NCBI RefSeq assembly: GCF_001625305.1
Contig: NW_017803124.1
Location: forward strand, 435,753 to 499,752
Direction: 5' to 3'
Source of the DNA: Branchiostoma belcheri
Taxonomy: Eukaryota > Chordata > Leptocardii > Amphioxiformes > Branchiostomatidae
DNA length: 64,000 nucleotides
This document shows positions 1 through 9,951 of this stretch, piece by piece. Both the position numbers and the translations under genes were made by a program. How positions within the stretch are numbered: position 1 is the stretch's first letter; every line of letters starts with the position of its first letter. Below the pieces are notes generated by a model. The model worked only from the letters and a program-made list of their open reading frames with translations, was not told the origin of the DNA and made no database searches.

Positions 1-59
1 TTTTTCACGCGCAAATTTTTCATGCGCAAGTTTTTCATGCGCAAGTTTTTCACGCGCAG
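1..59. repeat. 15-bp tandem repeat, about 4 units
   Basis: The unit TTTTTCATGCGCAAG is repeated about four times with small C/T changes and runs off the left edge of the window, so the array may be longer. It is a simple minisatellite in the upstream intron of GOLT1. Confidence 0.85.
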
Positions 60-113
60 AAAACCCGTTCCCCTCCAACATACTAGTACATGTCTGAGGG
101 GACTTGCATACAT

Positions 114-529
114 GTAGTGCTGTGTACCTAACCCCACATTTAGGTTCAGGTTCGGATTCAAATCCAGAGGTTTAGGTTCAGCTCCGGACTTGCAAGTCCA
201 GACCTAAACCCATGGCATATACAAAATTGCATGTTGGCAACCTTGCAATGTTACTGTATATAGACAAAACTACATGGACACATAACATGGAGGCCAAAAC
301 TTGACGATGCCTGATGGCAATGTTTTCTTCATTTTGCCAGCACAGATTTTGCAATCAATGGAAGGTTTTAGGTGGTTTGGAAAGAAAAGCGGTATGAGAG
401 TGTGACATGGTATTTTTTGTAATAAGTCCAGAATCGGTTCTTGACTTTTAGGTTTTTTTGGACTTGAACCTATTAGTAAACATTTTTATAAGTCCAGAAC
501 TAGTCCAGCGAATCGGTACACAGCACTAG
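114..529. mobile_element. TIR element with AGTGCTGTGTACC ends, copy 1
   Basis: The ends are inverted: AGTGCTGTGTACC on the left and GGTACACAGCACT on the right. The body holds repeated 'aggttcagg' and 'aagtccaga' motifs on both sides. A second copy lies in the opposite orientation at 14571-14964 and shares the middle sequence. At about 400 bp without a coding frame it is a non-autonomous DNA element; its superfamily cannot be settled because I cannot fix a clean target duplication. Confidence 0.7.
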
Positions 530-1292
530 ACTTACATATACCGGTATACATGTATGTCAGCCAGGGTATAGAGACTTTGATCTGGTAGATTCAGTGATTC
601 TAGTAATTAAACAAGATCCCGATCGGAGTCTCTCTGATTCATGTTCAGTACCAAATTCATACAGGTACAGCATTAAAACATATTTAGGTTTTATGGCAAG
701 CACAATAACATCAGTTGGTACCCATAATGTGATTGAATGTTTGATCCGTATTATATGTTAGTAGATTTCATTCTCTCTGCCGCCAATTCTACCAGCAGAG
801 GTGCTGACCAGAGTTTCTCTTGACAGAGACTCTGATCTGGATCTCTGTTGGTAGAATCACCAACTTGGGAATAAAAGAAATAAATTTTTGGCGACATCTC
901 GGGGAGGAGCCTAATGGTACATGTACAGTATTGTGTGCAATTTGCAAGAATTCTAGCAATTTGTCCACAGGCTTGGAATGTCCACAGGAATGTCTCCCAG
1001 CTCTGTTTGCAGACCCACATCTATGCCCAAATTCCTGGAAACCCTTGGGAAAACCTGTCTGCCCTGGATGCCCTACTTTCTGTGACCCCGGGGCTCATTC
1101 ACTATACACTCAGGGGAGGAGTGCACTCAGTATCTGTCTAGACTTAACAATAACAGGTACCAAGTCTTCCTCAAAATCATGAAATGATGGCAGTGCCATG
1201 CAAACAATAACCCTAACAGCAACCACTGTCGCCATGGCAATGTATGTTTTCATTGCCAGTCTTGTTAAAAATCTTCTTCTTCCTCTCTGTAG
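530..1292 (+). other. GOLT1 intron sequence before the first visible exon
   Basis: No exon is seen here. Two stretches (about 565-590 and 810-860) share a 'gagactctgatctgg' motif in direct and inverted form, and the motif recurs near 25.2 kb, so this is degraded repeat. The stretch ends in the polypyrimidine tract and AG acceptor (1291-1292) of the GOLT1 exon. Confidence 0.5.
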
Positions 1293-1471
1293 ATCCTGTT
1301 CATCTCAGGGCTTGCGTTTGTGATCGGGATGGAGCGGACATACAGATTCTTCTTCCAGAGGCACAAGATGAAGGGGACAGCTGCGTTTGTGGGGGGGATG
1401 CTGGTGGTGCTGGTGGGCTGGCCTGTCATCGGCATGTGTGTGGAGCTCTACGGTTTTGTACTACTCTTTAG
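1293..1471 (+). CDS. GOLT1: GOLT1 internal coding exon (Golgi transport 1, Got1 family)
   Basis: GOT1 proteins are small four-helix membrane proteins of the early secretory pathway (ER and Golgi), linked in yeast to ER-to-Golgi vesicle fusion. This 179-bp exon reads ILFISGLAFVIGMERTYRFF and continues through FQRHKMKGT, VGWPVIGM and LYGFVLLF. From memory this aligns closely with the middle of vertebrate GOLT1B (VLFVAGLAFVIGLERT, HKMKAT, LIGWPLIGM, YGFFLLFR). It covers transmembrane segments 2 and 3 and the charged cytosolic loop between them. The acceptor is TCTGTAG and the donor AG/GTAAGG. The exon starts in phase 0 and leaves two bases (AG), completed by T of the next exon. About 38 upstream codons, including the start, are not in the window. 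Confidence 0.95.
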
Positions 1472-1520
1472 GTAAGGTGCTTCTCCATCTGGGAATAGTT
1501 TCATCAGGTTGGTAAGTCAC

Positions 1521-2085
1521 TGAGTAAAGAAACTCTTTTTACACAACTAAGGCCCTGTTCATGATTCAAAATCTGTTGTGAATCGAGTGGAATAAAAAAA
1601 AAAATCGATACATGAACGCTCCATTCCGGTTCCATTGCTATTTATTTTGAACCACTTCTTAAGGTGGTCTGAAACGATACAGAAATGTTTTGCGTTGTCG
1701 AATTGCAATCACTGATTATCATGAACGCGCGGTCGCGAATCGTTCCGGCGTACATCCGGGTACGTAAGGTCACAGTTTGGTTCATATCGGTTCATGGCCC
1801 AACAGAATCGATTTGTAACAGATTTTGAATCATGAACAAGGGCCAAGTGTCTCATTCACAGCCGACGTTTCGGTGACCATCTGTCACCTACCTCAGGGCA
1901 GTTCTGACTGGTTCACATTGCAAATATGTAATTATTTTACATTTGGGAATGCATCTATAGCAGTGACACCTGTGCTGCAGTGCAATGTGAACCAGTCAGA
2001 ATTGCCCTGATGAAGGTGACAGACGGTCACCAAAACGTCAGCTGTGATTAAAAGACTTGGTTGTGTAAAAAGAGCTTCTTTACTC
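1521..2085. mobile_element. Palindromic foldback element with hammerhead-like motifs, split by a MITE
   Basis: A long inverted repeat. The left arm is 1521-1550 plus 1845-1922 and the right arm is 1978-2085. The inner arms pair GGGCAGTTCTGACTGGTTCA with TGAACCAGTCAGAATTGCCC, and the outer arms pair TTTTTACACAAC with GTTGTGTAAAAA. Each arm, read outward from the centre, has a CTGATGA-like box (2007-2013 in the right arm), a 6-bp hairpin GGTGAC/GTCACC, and an (A/G)AAACGTC box. The left arm is interrupted by a 294-bp MITE. It lies in the GOLT1 intron between the exons at 1293 and 2796. Confidence 0.8.
1551..1844. mobile_element. MITE inserted in the left arm of the foldback
   Basis: About 27-bp terminal inverted repeats: the left end begins GGCCCTGTTCATGATTCAAA and the right end is its complement, ending in GGGC(C). 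The left flank is TAA and the right CAA. The uninterrupted partner arm has CAA at the same place, which marks the insertion point. The 3-bp target and GG termini fit a Harbinger-like MITE. It must be younger than the foldback. Confidence 0.75.
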
Positions 2086-2149
2086 AAGGTGGTTCTCCAT
2101 AAAGGTCAGTGACCTCCGACGGAGTAGTGTAATCAGTTCTGTCTGTTTG

Positions 2150-2760
2150 TTTACATCCTAATAATTTGTGGTGGTACCACAAATTTAGTGTGCCTCATGT
2201 AGGCTGTTTGGAGATGATTGCACAAAAATAGTAGAAGGATAAATCTCTTTGAGTACCCTAGTGGACAATTGATAAATTCTTTGGATTAGGCATTGTTGTC
2301 CCAAATTCTCTTGCAGTCTCTTACAAGTCTCTTTTTTCAACTGTTTTCTTACATAATTTCCCATTGTTTAAAAAGTCTCTTTTAAAATCACCTGTGAAAA
2401 CATGGCTGACATGACTGTTGTTTTTATGTCATTGTTAAGGTTAGACTCTAATACCAAGTTTAATTACCTATTGTTCATAACAATTGATGGTATCTGAGGG
2501 GGTCCAACCTTAGGTGTCAAGAAGGAATCTACTGAAGTTCTCTTTGGAGTCTCTTCTAATGGGGACAGATCTCTTCTACAAAGTTCTAGCTCTCTTTTGG
2601 TCTTGTCCTTTGTGATGAGATCTCAACTGTCTGCTAGAGTACTCAAAGAGATTTTACTAGTGATATGTTGAAAAGTGGAAGTAAATCACAATCACAGTGG
2701 CACTGACTATTTTTCAGTTAAAATATGTAGATTTTTGGTGCAGAAATGTTGTAATACCCA
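2150..2760. repeat. Dispersed repeat, copy 1 (paired with 32685-32890)
   Basis: Two blocks, about 2150-2220 (core TTTGTGGTGGTACCACAAA, a perfect palindrome around GGTACC) and about 2660-2755 (ATATGTTGAAAAGTG, then AAATATGTAGATTTTTGG), match a shorter copy at 32685-32890 in the same order. The roughly 440 bp between the blocks here is replaced by under 50 bp in the other copy, so this copy carries an insertion or the other a deletion. Confidence 0.65.
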
Positions 2761-2795
2761 TGCTGAAGATGTCTGTATGTGTTTGTGTTCTACAG

Positions 2796-2877
2796 TGGTT
2801 TCTTCCCAGTAGCCATCAGTTTCATCAGAAGGATTCCTGTACTGGGGATGGTGTTGGACCTGCCAGGCATCAGTACG
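2796..2877 (+). CDS. GOLT1: GOLT1 internal coding exon
   Basis: This 82-bp exon follows acceptor TTCTACAG and ends at donor ACG/GTCAGT. With the AG left over from the previous exon it reads SGFFPVAISFIRRIPVLGMV then LDLPGIST. From memory the vertebrate GOLT1B counterpart is RGFFPVVVGFIRRVPVLGSLLNLPGIRS, so the match is nearly residue for residue over the fourth membrane segment and the conserved FIRR(I/V)PVLG motif. Its end phase is 0, matching the final exon 14.4 kb downstream. The following intron is unusually long for such a small gene and is full of transposons. Confidence 0.95.
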
Positions 2878-3701
2878 GTCAGTCTTCTCAACATGTCACC
2901 TTAGGCCATACCGACTTAATTTTATGGATGACATCAGGCTTTTAGCTAGGGGGTATCCAGGGGTGTCTTTTGGACACCCTGTACTGAAAATGAATTGGAC
3001 ACCCTAACTTTTTGGTAGGACACCCTAAAGACGCCCTATTTTTTCCACTCCCAACCCCTGCCATGCACACATGCCTCCCTTCAGCCTTACTATAAATACA
3101 AAAATGATGGTTTACTGAAGAAGAAAAACTCAAATTCCTCAAAATGTGCACCTCAAACTGCAGAAAGTAGTGATTGCGAGCATTATGAATTTAACTTTTT
3201 AAAGCCCCCTATAAAGCTCGCACACCTCAAGTCTTTGCTGCACATACTGCATACAATTAAAACAAGTGCTTCTGAAAAAGCTGACCATTTTCGCCGCTTA
3301 CAGGCTTACAGTTTTTACGAACTGGTGGATGGTTGAGGAGTATATGGTGGTGGAACGTACCGTAGTGCAATGCATTCTAGCATTTTCCCCATCCTAGCAT
3401 TTCAATTTACCTAAGTTATATAAATGGTTCTAGTTCTCATCAACATTGCATATAATGAGAGAACATGCACTTCTATATTTCAACTCTTTAAGTTTAAAAC
3501 ATTACAAAAATCAAGTATATAACAGTTTATAACCTGTTTTCTCTCTTTTAAGAGTCTTTTTAACAGAATAAAAAAATGAGACACAAAAGTACATTTTAAC
3601 TTAAATTATAAGTAACGTTAATATATATATATAATTTTATTCAAAATCTCTTCTATGGCTTTGTCCCCAACATCTAAGTTTACAACCTCGTGACATTCAA
3701 C

Positions 3702-4864
3702 CAGGGCTTTAGCCAGCGCCCGTTTTACCGTCAATTGACGGTATTTTTCCCGTCGGACGGTAAAAATTTAAGTCCTTACCGTCAACATTGACGGTCAAAA
3801 ATCGTGGGTGAAGACATTAAACTTAGCAAAAAATGTAGCTAATTTGAATGAGCCACGGCGCGGGGTCTTTCCAAAGCGCGTCGCGTCTTTTCAAAACGCC
3901 GCGGGCCCACACATTTCTTATTTAAATACGGCGGGAAACCTGACTTCAAGGAACGTGCCGACGTCTGTTAACTCGGTTCTTTTCTTCAATGTTGCTGTCT
4001 GTTTAAACAACATGTGCTAACGGCCACATAAGAACAATGGCTCGACTCAGACTCACGCTGGTAACTGTACATGACAATAAGATAAATAAACAACATGTGA
4101 CAACGAACAAAGAAATATCAAACGTTTTGAAAATATACTGTACTTGAATTTTCATACCATCGCAAGAAAACGGAGATCGATCTATGCAAAGTGGCTTTAT
4201 TATTTATATAAACTTCGTTAAACCACCTTCGAAGACTTGAGCGGCAGCATAAAGATAAATATTTCTGGAGCCGATCGCTGAAGCAAGTTTTTGCCGGCGT
4301 ACGTAACTCCCTCCGCGGCAAAATCCCATATGCCGTAGCGAAATCGCGTCTCAGCACTTCCCCAAATCAACTCCATGGCCGCTAAAGTCTGCAAATGAGG
4401 TTAAACTTCCTCATTTCGGTTGAGAAGCGAAGCTACTAGTATAAAATCATGTGCATGGCGGCCATTTTGTTTGCTACCCGAAGTCTTCCAAATGATCTAA
4501 ATAAGGAAATCGTCGGAAATCTGAGCCACATCCCTCGCTGTCGGCATGCGCTCGGGGCTGGCTCGGTGGAAATCGGAGGCTGTGACGTCAGGACTAGGTT
4601 TATTTGCATGGCTCGGGAAGCCGCCGCGGCTTGAATCGCAGCGGGATTTGGGCGCCGGGCGGGTCAAAGAAAGGGAATATGAAGTTGTGAGGACCATAGT
4701 TTTTTTTTTCATTCTTCAAATTGCAGATTGTGTAATTTTTATCCTCCAATCTTGAAAATCTATCTGCAAATTGCAGACTGAAGACGGGTATTTAGAACAC
4801 ATGAAGTGTGCGGGGGGGCATGATGTCGATCACCGGATCGTGATTTTTTTTCGCGTTGACCCTG
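3702..4864. mobile_element. Inner hAT-like element, third level of nesting
   Basis: It begins CAGGGCTTTAGCCAGCGCC, ends ...GTTGACCCTG, and is flanked by ATTCAAC at 3695-3701 and 4865-4871 (8 bp, ATTCAACC, if the shared C is counted). The first 100 bp carry three 'TTGACGGT'-type motifs in both orientations. The interior has a GC-rich, CpG-rich stretch with ATGGCGGCC near 4455. Bases 4715-4802 match the right end of the hAT element at 39643-40792, so part of this copy may itself be composite. Confidence 0.7.
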
Positions 4865-5164
4865 ATTCAACCCTAAAATAATACTCGAAGAGAACTTCAA
4901 AAGTCATCTTTTACTAATCATATATAATTGTTTACATTATATCATCTGATCAACCTGATCCATTAAAAATTGTCAATGGAAAATACCTTGCCAAACAATG
5001 CAATACCTATTTAAGTTAATTAAACACTCACTCATTAATTAATTAATTTCCTAAAATACAAAAGACATGTTGGTGAAAGTTAGGCACCCAGGTAATATCA
5101 ATAGTTCCACGGACAGCTATGTAGGCCGGAGCTTCTATTGCGTGCGATCTACGTTTGGTCAGAA

Positions 5165-5200
5165 AATACCCCCCCCCCCACACACACACACACACACAAA
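5165..5200. repeat. C-run and (CA)n microsatellite
   Basis: A run of Cs is followed by about nine CA units. A near-identical C-run plus (AC)n occurs at about 34650-34688. Confidence 0.9.
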
Positions 5201-5592
5201 AACACCGATCCGGGAACGCCTGAAAAGGAGGCTTTTAATAAGCTTTGCCTGCAGCGCCTTGATTGGTCGGACGTGTGACCCTCTGGACTGCCGGCTAATG
5301 GAAATCTGAACATCTAGACTAATCCACACTGCTAATGCTCATTGACATAATTTATGCAGTTTATTAAAATCCTTGATTACTGTGAATCCTTGATTATAGA
5401 CATGCATGTCTTTATCAACATTTTTGGCAAATAATAAAATCAAGTTATTGTTCAAGACAAATTAAGTTTGTTTTGTCAGCAGCTTTGTTATGCAACATTA
5501 ATAGAACTATGATTTTGAAATTAGCAACCATAATGGAAAGTATACAAACGTCCAAGGCATAAATGGTAAAAAGTGCACTCGATTAAAAACGG

Positions 5593-5686
5593 GTCTGCAT
5601 GGCCGTCGCAACAACGACATCTAGCGACATGCGGTGACTTAGCATGTCTGCATGGCCGTCGCAACAACGACATCTAGCGACATGCG
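5593..5686. repeat. 52-bp tandem duplication
   Basis: The segment GTCTGCATGGCCGTCGCAAC and the next 20 bases recur exactly after 52 bp. The duplication is recent, with no differences in the first 40 bases, and lies near the right end of the hAT element 2935-5736. Confidence 0.9.
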
Positions 5687-6231
5687 AAAATGGTTGAAAA
5701 TGGACACCAAACAAAAAAATCCTAGCTAAAAGCCTGGATGACATCCACGCCCGCATTGATTTTTGCCTGTTCTCAACAAAAAAAAATCACGTCTGGCCTG
5801 GCTCTAGGCCTGGGTACTCCATAGTACTTTGCGACAATACAGAGCTGGTGGTTACCCTGGAGGATGGCACCGATGGCACCAAAGCTCCACGACTCAAGAA
5901 CTCATAACTGATTCATAAATTCTGCAAAAAGGCAGCATGTGCCAGCTTGTCTTGTATGTCGCTATGTACTGCTGCAAATTCACAATACCAGCTTTGTATT
6001 CCTGTGGTTTAGTAGCATTTTTATTTTGGCCGGATTTTTATTTTATTTGCCCGCGCGCACTAGTTTGGGGATCTTCAGAGGATGTCATCCAGACAATTAA
6101 GTCAGTGAGGCCTTACAGGCATTTCTGTGACAGGCACATGGGCTTGTCAGAATGTCAGCAAAAAGTAATGGTTTCATTTTTAAAGAAAAGTATTACAAGA
6201 AAGATTTTATTATTTTTCTGGCACAGATATT

Positions 6232-6408
6232 AATGATATGCTATTTACTACTATACATTTAACATCTTGACGTACATAAGCCTACAAAAATATTAAGGTG
6301 CACTAGTGCACCCACAGAAAAAAATTGGGTGCACAGCTCCAATTTTGGGTGCACTAATTAAGGTGCACATGCACCCAGTATTTCCAGCCCTGCGTGTAAA
6401 ACGTTATC
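6232..6408 (-). mobile_element. hAT-like repeat end with alternating TGCACC/GGTGCA motifs
   Basis: On the minus strand it begins CAGGGCTGGAAATACTGGGT followed by GCATGTGCACCTTAA. The same start, with CAGGGCTCGAAATAC, opens the element at 52441. Internal 'gggtgcac' units are repeated in both orientations. CAGGG termini suggest hAT; I cannot find the matching target duplication. Confidence 0.6.
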
Positions 6409-6409
6409 A

Positions 6410-7030
6410 AGGCCCAGGTTTAACATAAATGGAATTATGTTACAGCTGTTCTGTACATTGTACTAAATGAACAAAATGTATTACATTCGGTATATATACA
6501 TGTACATGTACACATACTTGTACATTTAGGATTCCCAGTAGGTCCTACATGTATATGTTACATAATATAATGACATAATGTCATAGTACTAGTATACCTG
6601 TATGTAAATGAACATGTTTGTTGGTTCGTTGATATACAATGGCCAAACATGTGGCAATCTGTGATGTTATGAAATTTTACTGTATCTCTTATACTGATAA
6701 TAAGTAATTTTTAAGATTCTGAGGCATCAACAATTTTGTTGCCCCCTTTTCAAAAGGTGTATTTGTATTTTAGCTCAAGCATCAATACAATAGTCATCAT
6801 GCTACTGGAAAAGCTGCAGTATGCTTTGTCATCACTAGAGGGCGCTGTTAACACACATGTAGTTCACTCAGATCAGGCAGCCACTTTGCAAAAATGGCTA
6901 TCTTTGGTATTTCTAAACTGGGGGCAACAGAAATTTCCATCCTGAAAATCCTCAGGTTGATTATCTTTCATTTCATCCTGGTTTGACCATGCCAACATGA
7001 TAAGCTTTGACATGAATTCCTACCCAAAAG
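6410..7030 (+). other. GOLT1 intron, nothing recognised
   Basis: AT-rich sequence with (TACATG)n runs near 6490-6520 and an isolated 'tcactagagggcgctgttaa' motif near 6830. No splice-bounded exon or repeat end is seen. Confidence 0.4.
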
Positions 7031-7032
7031 GA

Positions 7033-7068
7033 GGGTCCCCGACCCTCATGTCTGAGGGTCGGGGACCC
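7033..7068. repeat. Perfect 15-bp GC-rich hairpin
   Basis: GGGTCCCCGACCCTC, a 6-base loop, then GAGGGTCGGGGACCC. The stem is perfect and far more GC-rich than its surroundings. It is too short for a microRNA precursor and has no T-run to act as a terminator. Confidence 0.9.
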
Positions 7069-7535
7069 AACATCTGCCTAAAGTTAATACATGTAATTCT
7101 TCAACTAAATACTTGTTTGATAGTACATTTAAGCTTCATCAATCTATTTTCATATCAATTTGATAATTTAACAAAACTCCACTACTTTGCATCGCCCTAA
7201 CCCCCTGCCCTAGCCCTAGAGGGGGGTATTGATCATACCATGAGCCTACCAGCTAATTGCCCCCCTTTCTGCTTGTCAGCCTTGATAGAATGGCTTGCAA
7301 TGTCCCGTGGGGTACCTGACATGAGTATCCACCCTAACAGCTTTGTCACTCCATACTTTAACCTCATCTAATCAGCACAGGAGTGATGAGAGGTGGAAGT
7401 ACGGTAAATCATAAAACTTTCCCTAGCACGAAAGTCCATCTGAGTTGGTAAAATACATAATGAAAATTAAACTGTCCTCCGACGTCATGTATTTTATGGC
7501 ACTTTTGCAATAAATTTAAGGTCTGCAGTGGACAT

Positions 7536-7574
7536 CATCCATAAAAATTACTTGGTCTGGCCTTACAATTTAGG
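7536..7574. mobile_element. Right end of a family B Harbinger-like MITE
   Basis: GGACATCATCCATAAAAATT followed by ACTTGGTCTGGCC and TTA matches the right ends of the copies ending at 6112 and 10335. The left end could not be found, so this is a fragment. Confidence 0.55.
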
Positions 7575-8059
7575 GAATAACCTGCCTGACGCATGTCCAA
7601 CTTTTCCTCCACCCCCACAGTATTTATAGGACAGCCCCTCCATTGTAAGCAATTGATCACAGAGAACAGCTGTCTGCCATCTGAATCAATGCAGAGGTTG
7701 GTGGGGGTAAATCATTATATATCTGACAGAAAAGGTCCACTGCAGCGACATTGGGACCCCCCACGAGGCCTGTTTTTGAACTTGACCTTGGCCTCTACAA
7801 TGGCGGCTTGCCTACCAAAAACCATGAACATCTATTTAAATGTACATGAGTTATTTTGCTCACAAGCCACAAACACAAAAAATCTGCTGCAGTGACGTAC
7901 GGACCTTCCACGAAGCTTAAACTTGCACTTGACTTTCCCCTCAACAACGGTATTCAGCCTGCCAAAAATCATGGACGTAGAGTAATGACTTCAAGAGTTA
8001 TTCCGCTAAATCAGCAGTCACCCACAATCCGGCGAGACAATTTCATAGTTCTTCTGACG

Positions 8060-8262
8060 AAGACAATGACTCACCGGAATTTTCGACCGAATCACTCGGT
8101 CTTCATCAGGTTTCTGACCCGTGACTTTTACCTAAGTGTGATGTCAGCACTGGGTCAAAGTTCGTCAGAAGTCAGTAGCGCCCCCCGTCCCGGTTGAGTG
8201 AAGGTAGCAGAGGACCGAGTGATTCGGTCAAAAATTCCTGGTGAGTCATCTTTCTTGAGTTG
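8060..8262. mobile_element. Foldback element with hammerhead-like core
   Basis: The arms pair GACTCACCGGAATTTTCGAC (8068-8087) with its near complement at 8221-8248. On the minus strand the left arm reads CTGATGA (8103-8109), one A, a 6-bp stem GACCGA/TCGGTC with loop GTGAT, then GAAA (8081-8084). The right arm has the same hairpin on the plus strand (8213-8229) with decayed flanks. The centre (GTGATGTCAGCACTGGGTC) is shared with the foldback at 9411-9586, so the two are relatives. Confidence 0.8.
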
Positions 8263-9130
8263 GAGAACAATTTAATTTTTATTATGAAACTTTTGCGGTG
8301 GTTCAATTTTTATGGTTTTTTTTTTCAATGTCCTCTCCACCGCAAATTCATGACATTGTATGACTACTGTCCTGCAGAATTTATTGTTTCGATCGTGAAG
8401 TTACAACACTGAAAATCCAGGATGTTGGGATTTTCTTACACACAACCAGGCGTGTTGACATCGGTGGGGGACTGGCTAAGACAGTTTACCAAGTATGAGG
8501 AACTGTTATTCTTCAATATTCACTTTTGAAATGTAGGCAACAGACAAGGAATGCAGTTTAGTAGAAGCCTACTGGCTGGTTCTTTGCTACGTCCAACATG
8601 ACCGGCCACGCTTACTCGTCGACATTTGACTACTGTAGTTACATTTGGTAGCGAACCGTATAGCTGTTCATTAGTAGTATGTTTCCACCATGGTGTATTA
8701 AAACTACTTGCAGCATCTTCGTGTATGTTCCATTTAGTTTTCTAGATTTGGGGTGTAGCTTTCATGTTTAAGAGTAATGTTGGGGAATTTTACAGTTGAC
8801 TGCAACATTTGGTTCATCGTAAAAAGTTTGAAAAGAAGGTCATGTATCTTGTTTTATCTGATGAATCCACCCCAGAATAACCTTACTTAGTCCTAGTGCA
8901 CCTGGTACAAGCCTCCTGCATGTATCAGACCAAAGGTCATGGATGACAAATTGTCCTTTTTCATAACCTTTTAATACCAGGAAGTCATTAACACGATGGG
9001 AGTAGGGAGAGGATTAATTCAATGAGGAAATCTAGGTAAAATTTAGGTCAATGGACCAGGTGGTTGCACATTTCTGTGATATATTAATGCCACTTATAAT
9101 TATGACCCTTTTCAAACACCTGATTTTCCT

Positions 9131-9345
9131 GTTCAAGCCAGCATCCATTTTTTTCCATCATTTGTTGCTCACTCAACTTTGCTGCTCACGACTGACAAAA
9201 ATTTTGCCCAGTCCATCACAAAAATCGACATGTAAAGATATGGAATTTGAAAGAGATGTCATTAAACTAAATTAAAGTTTAGTCTACCAGCAAAATTTGC
9301 CCCTCAAAATGCAGGAAACAGTGTCATGAAAGTTCATCAGTGTTG
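9131..9345 (+). mobile_element. Fragment of the TTCTAGCCAG hAT MITE family
   Basis: The stretch 'gacaaaaattttgccca ... gatgtcattaaactaa ... agtctaccagcaaaattt' matches the bodies of copies at 15479-15692 and 59102-59466. The ends are eroded. Confidence 0.6.
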
Positions 9346-9410
9346 GTAGTTACATGCTTAATGTTATAACTTTTGTTCCAACCATTCTGTATAATGTCCT
9401 TGATCCAACA

Positions 9411-9586
9411 CAATAAAGTTCTCTCACCAAGGACCTAGAACAGTTTCGACCAGTCACTCTGGTCTTCCTCTGAGTAGACTGACCCAGTGAAGCTTGTCAC
9501 TTGGCTTCTTTGAAGTGTGACGTTAACACTGGGTCAAAGGACCAGAGTGACTGGTCGAAAGCTCTAGGTGAGAGAACTTTATATTG
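9411..9586. mobile_element. Foldback element with hammerhead-like hairpin, relative of 8060-8262
   Basis: The arms pair CAATAAAGTTCTCTCACC with GGTGAGAGAACTTTATATTG. Each arm has the hairpin GACCAG-AGTGA-CTGGTC followed by GAAA; the CTGATGA box is degraded (CAGAGGA on the minus strand in the left arm). The centre shares 'cactgggtcaaag' with the copy at 8060-8262. Confidence 0.78.
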
Positions 9587-9951
9587 CTGTATCAAAAGTT
9601 TTAAATAGTGTTTGACATGGACAAGATTTTAATGTTGAGATGCCCTCAGCGCGCAACATGATGTAACATCAAAGAAAATTGAGATGAATTGAGAAAATCC
9701 TCCAGACTGATCACTGCAGCATGGTCAGGACCATATTTGGAGCTTTCCTGTACTTGAGTTATGTGTCATGTTGGACAGGAACATGTGTATGTGCAGTAAT
9801 GTGGGTCAGGTCTGGTGCTAACTTTGGTAATTGCCATGTATCAACGCTTCCTGCAATCCCCTTCTCAATCCTGTTATGTCAGACAGTCAATTCCTGGCTT
9901 AACACACAGATGTTCATTTCAACTGAAGATAGTCCTAATGATTATAAGTAC

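Larger units (their letters stand above)
2935..5736. mobile_element. hAT-type element, about 2.8 kb, inside the family B MITE
   Basis: The inverted ends are CAGGCTTTTAGCTAGG (2935) and CCTAGCTAAAAGCCTG (ending 5736). A perfect 8-bp target duplication GATGACAT lies at 2927-2934 and 5737-5744, which together with CAG/CTG termini is the hAT signature. Near the left end are repeated 'GGACACCCT' motifs. I see no long transposase frame, so it is non-autonomous or decayed. It contains a further inserted element at 3702-4864 and a 52-bp duplication near its right end. Confidence 0.88.
2904..6112. mobile_element. Harbinger-like MITE (family B) split by a 2.8-kb hAT element
   Basis: The left end is GGCCATACCGACTTAATTTT at 2904 and the right end ...AAGTCAGTGAGGCC at 6112, flanked on both sides by TTA (2901-2903 and 6113-6115). 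The body from 5745 onward matches a second copy at 9952-10335 (shared 'ccacaggaatacaaagctgg' on opposite strands). The true MITE is about 400 bp; the rest is the nested hAT element. It starts only 26 bp past a GOLT1 exon. Confidence 0.85.

Noticed and set aside
7593-8197. Two frames of 100 and 113 codons on the plus strand
   Set aside because: They lie in GOLT1 intron DNA, the second running into the foldback element, and show no domain-like composition or splice boundaries.
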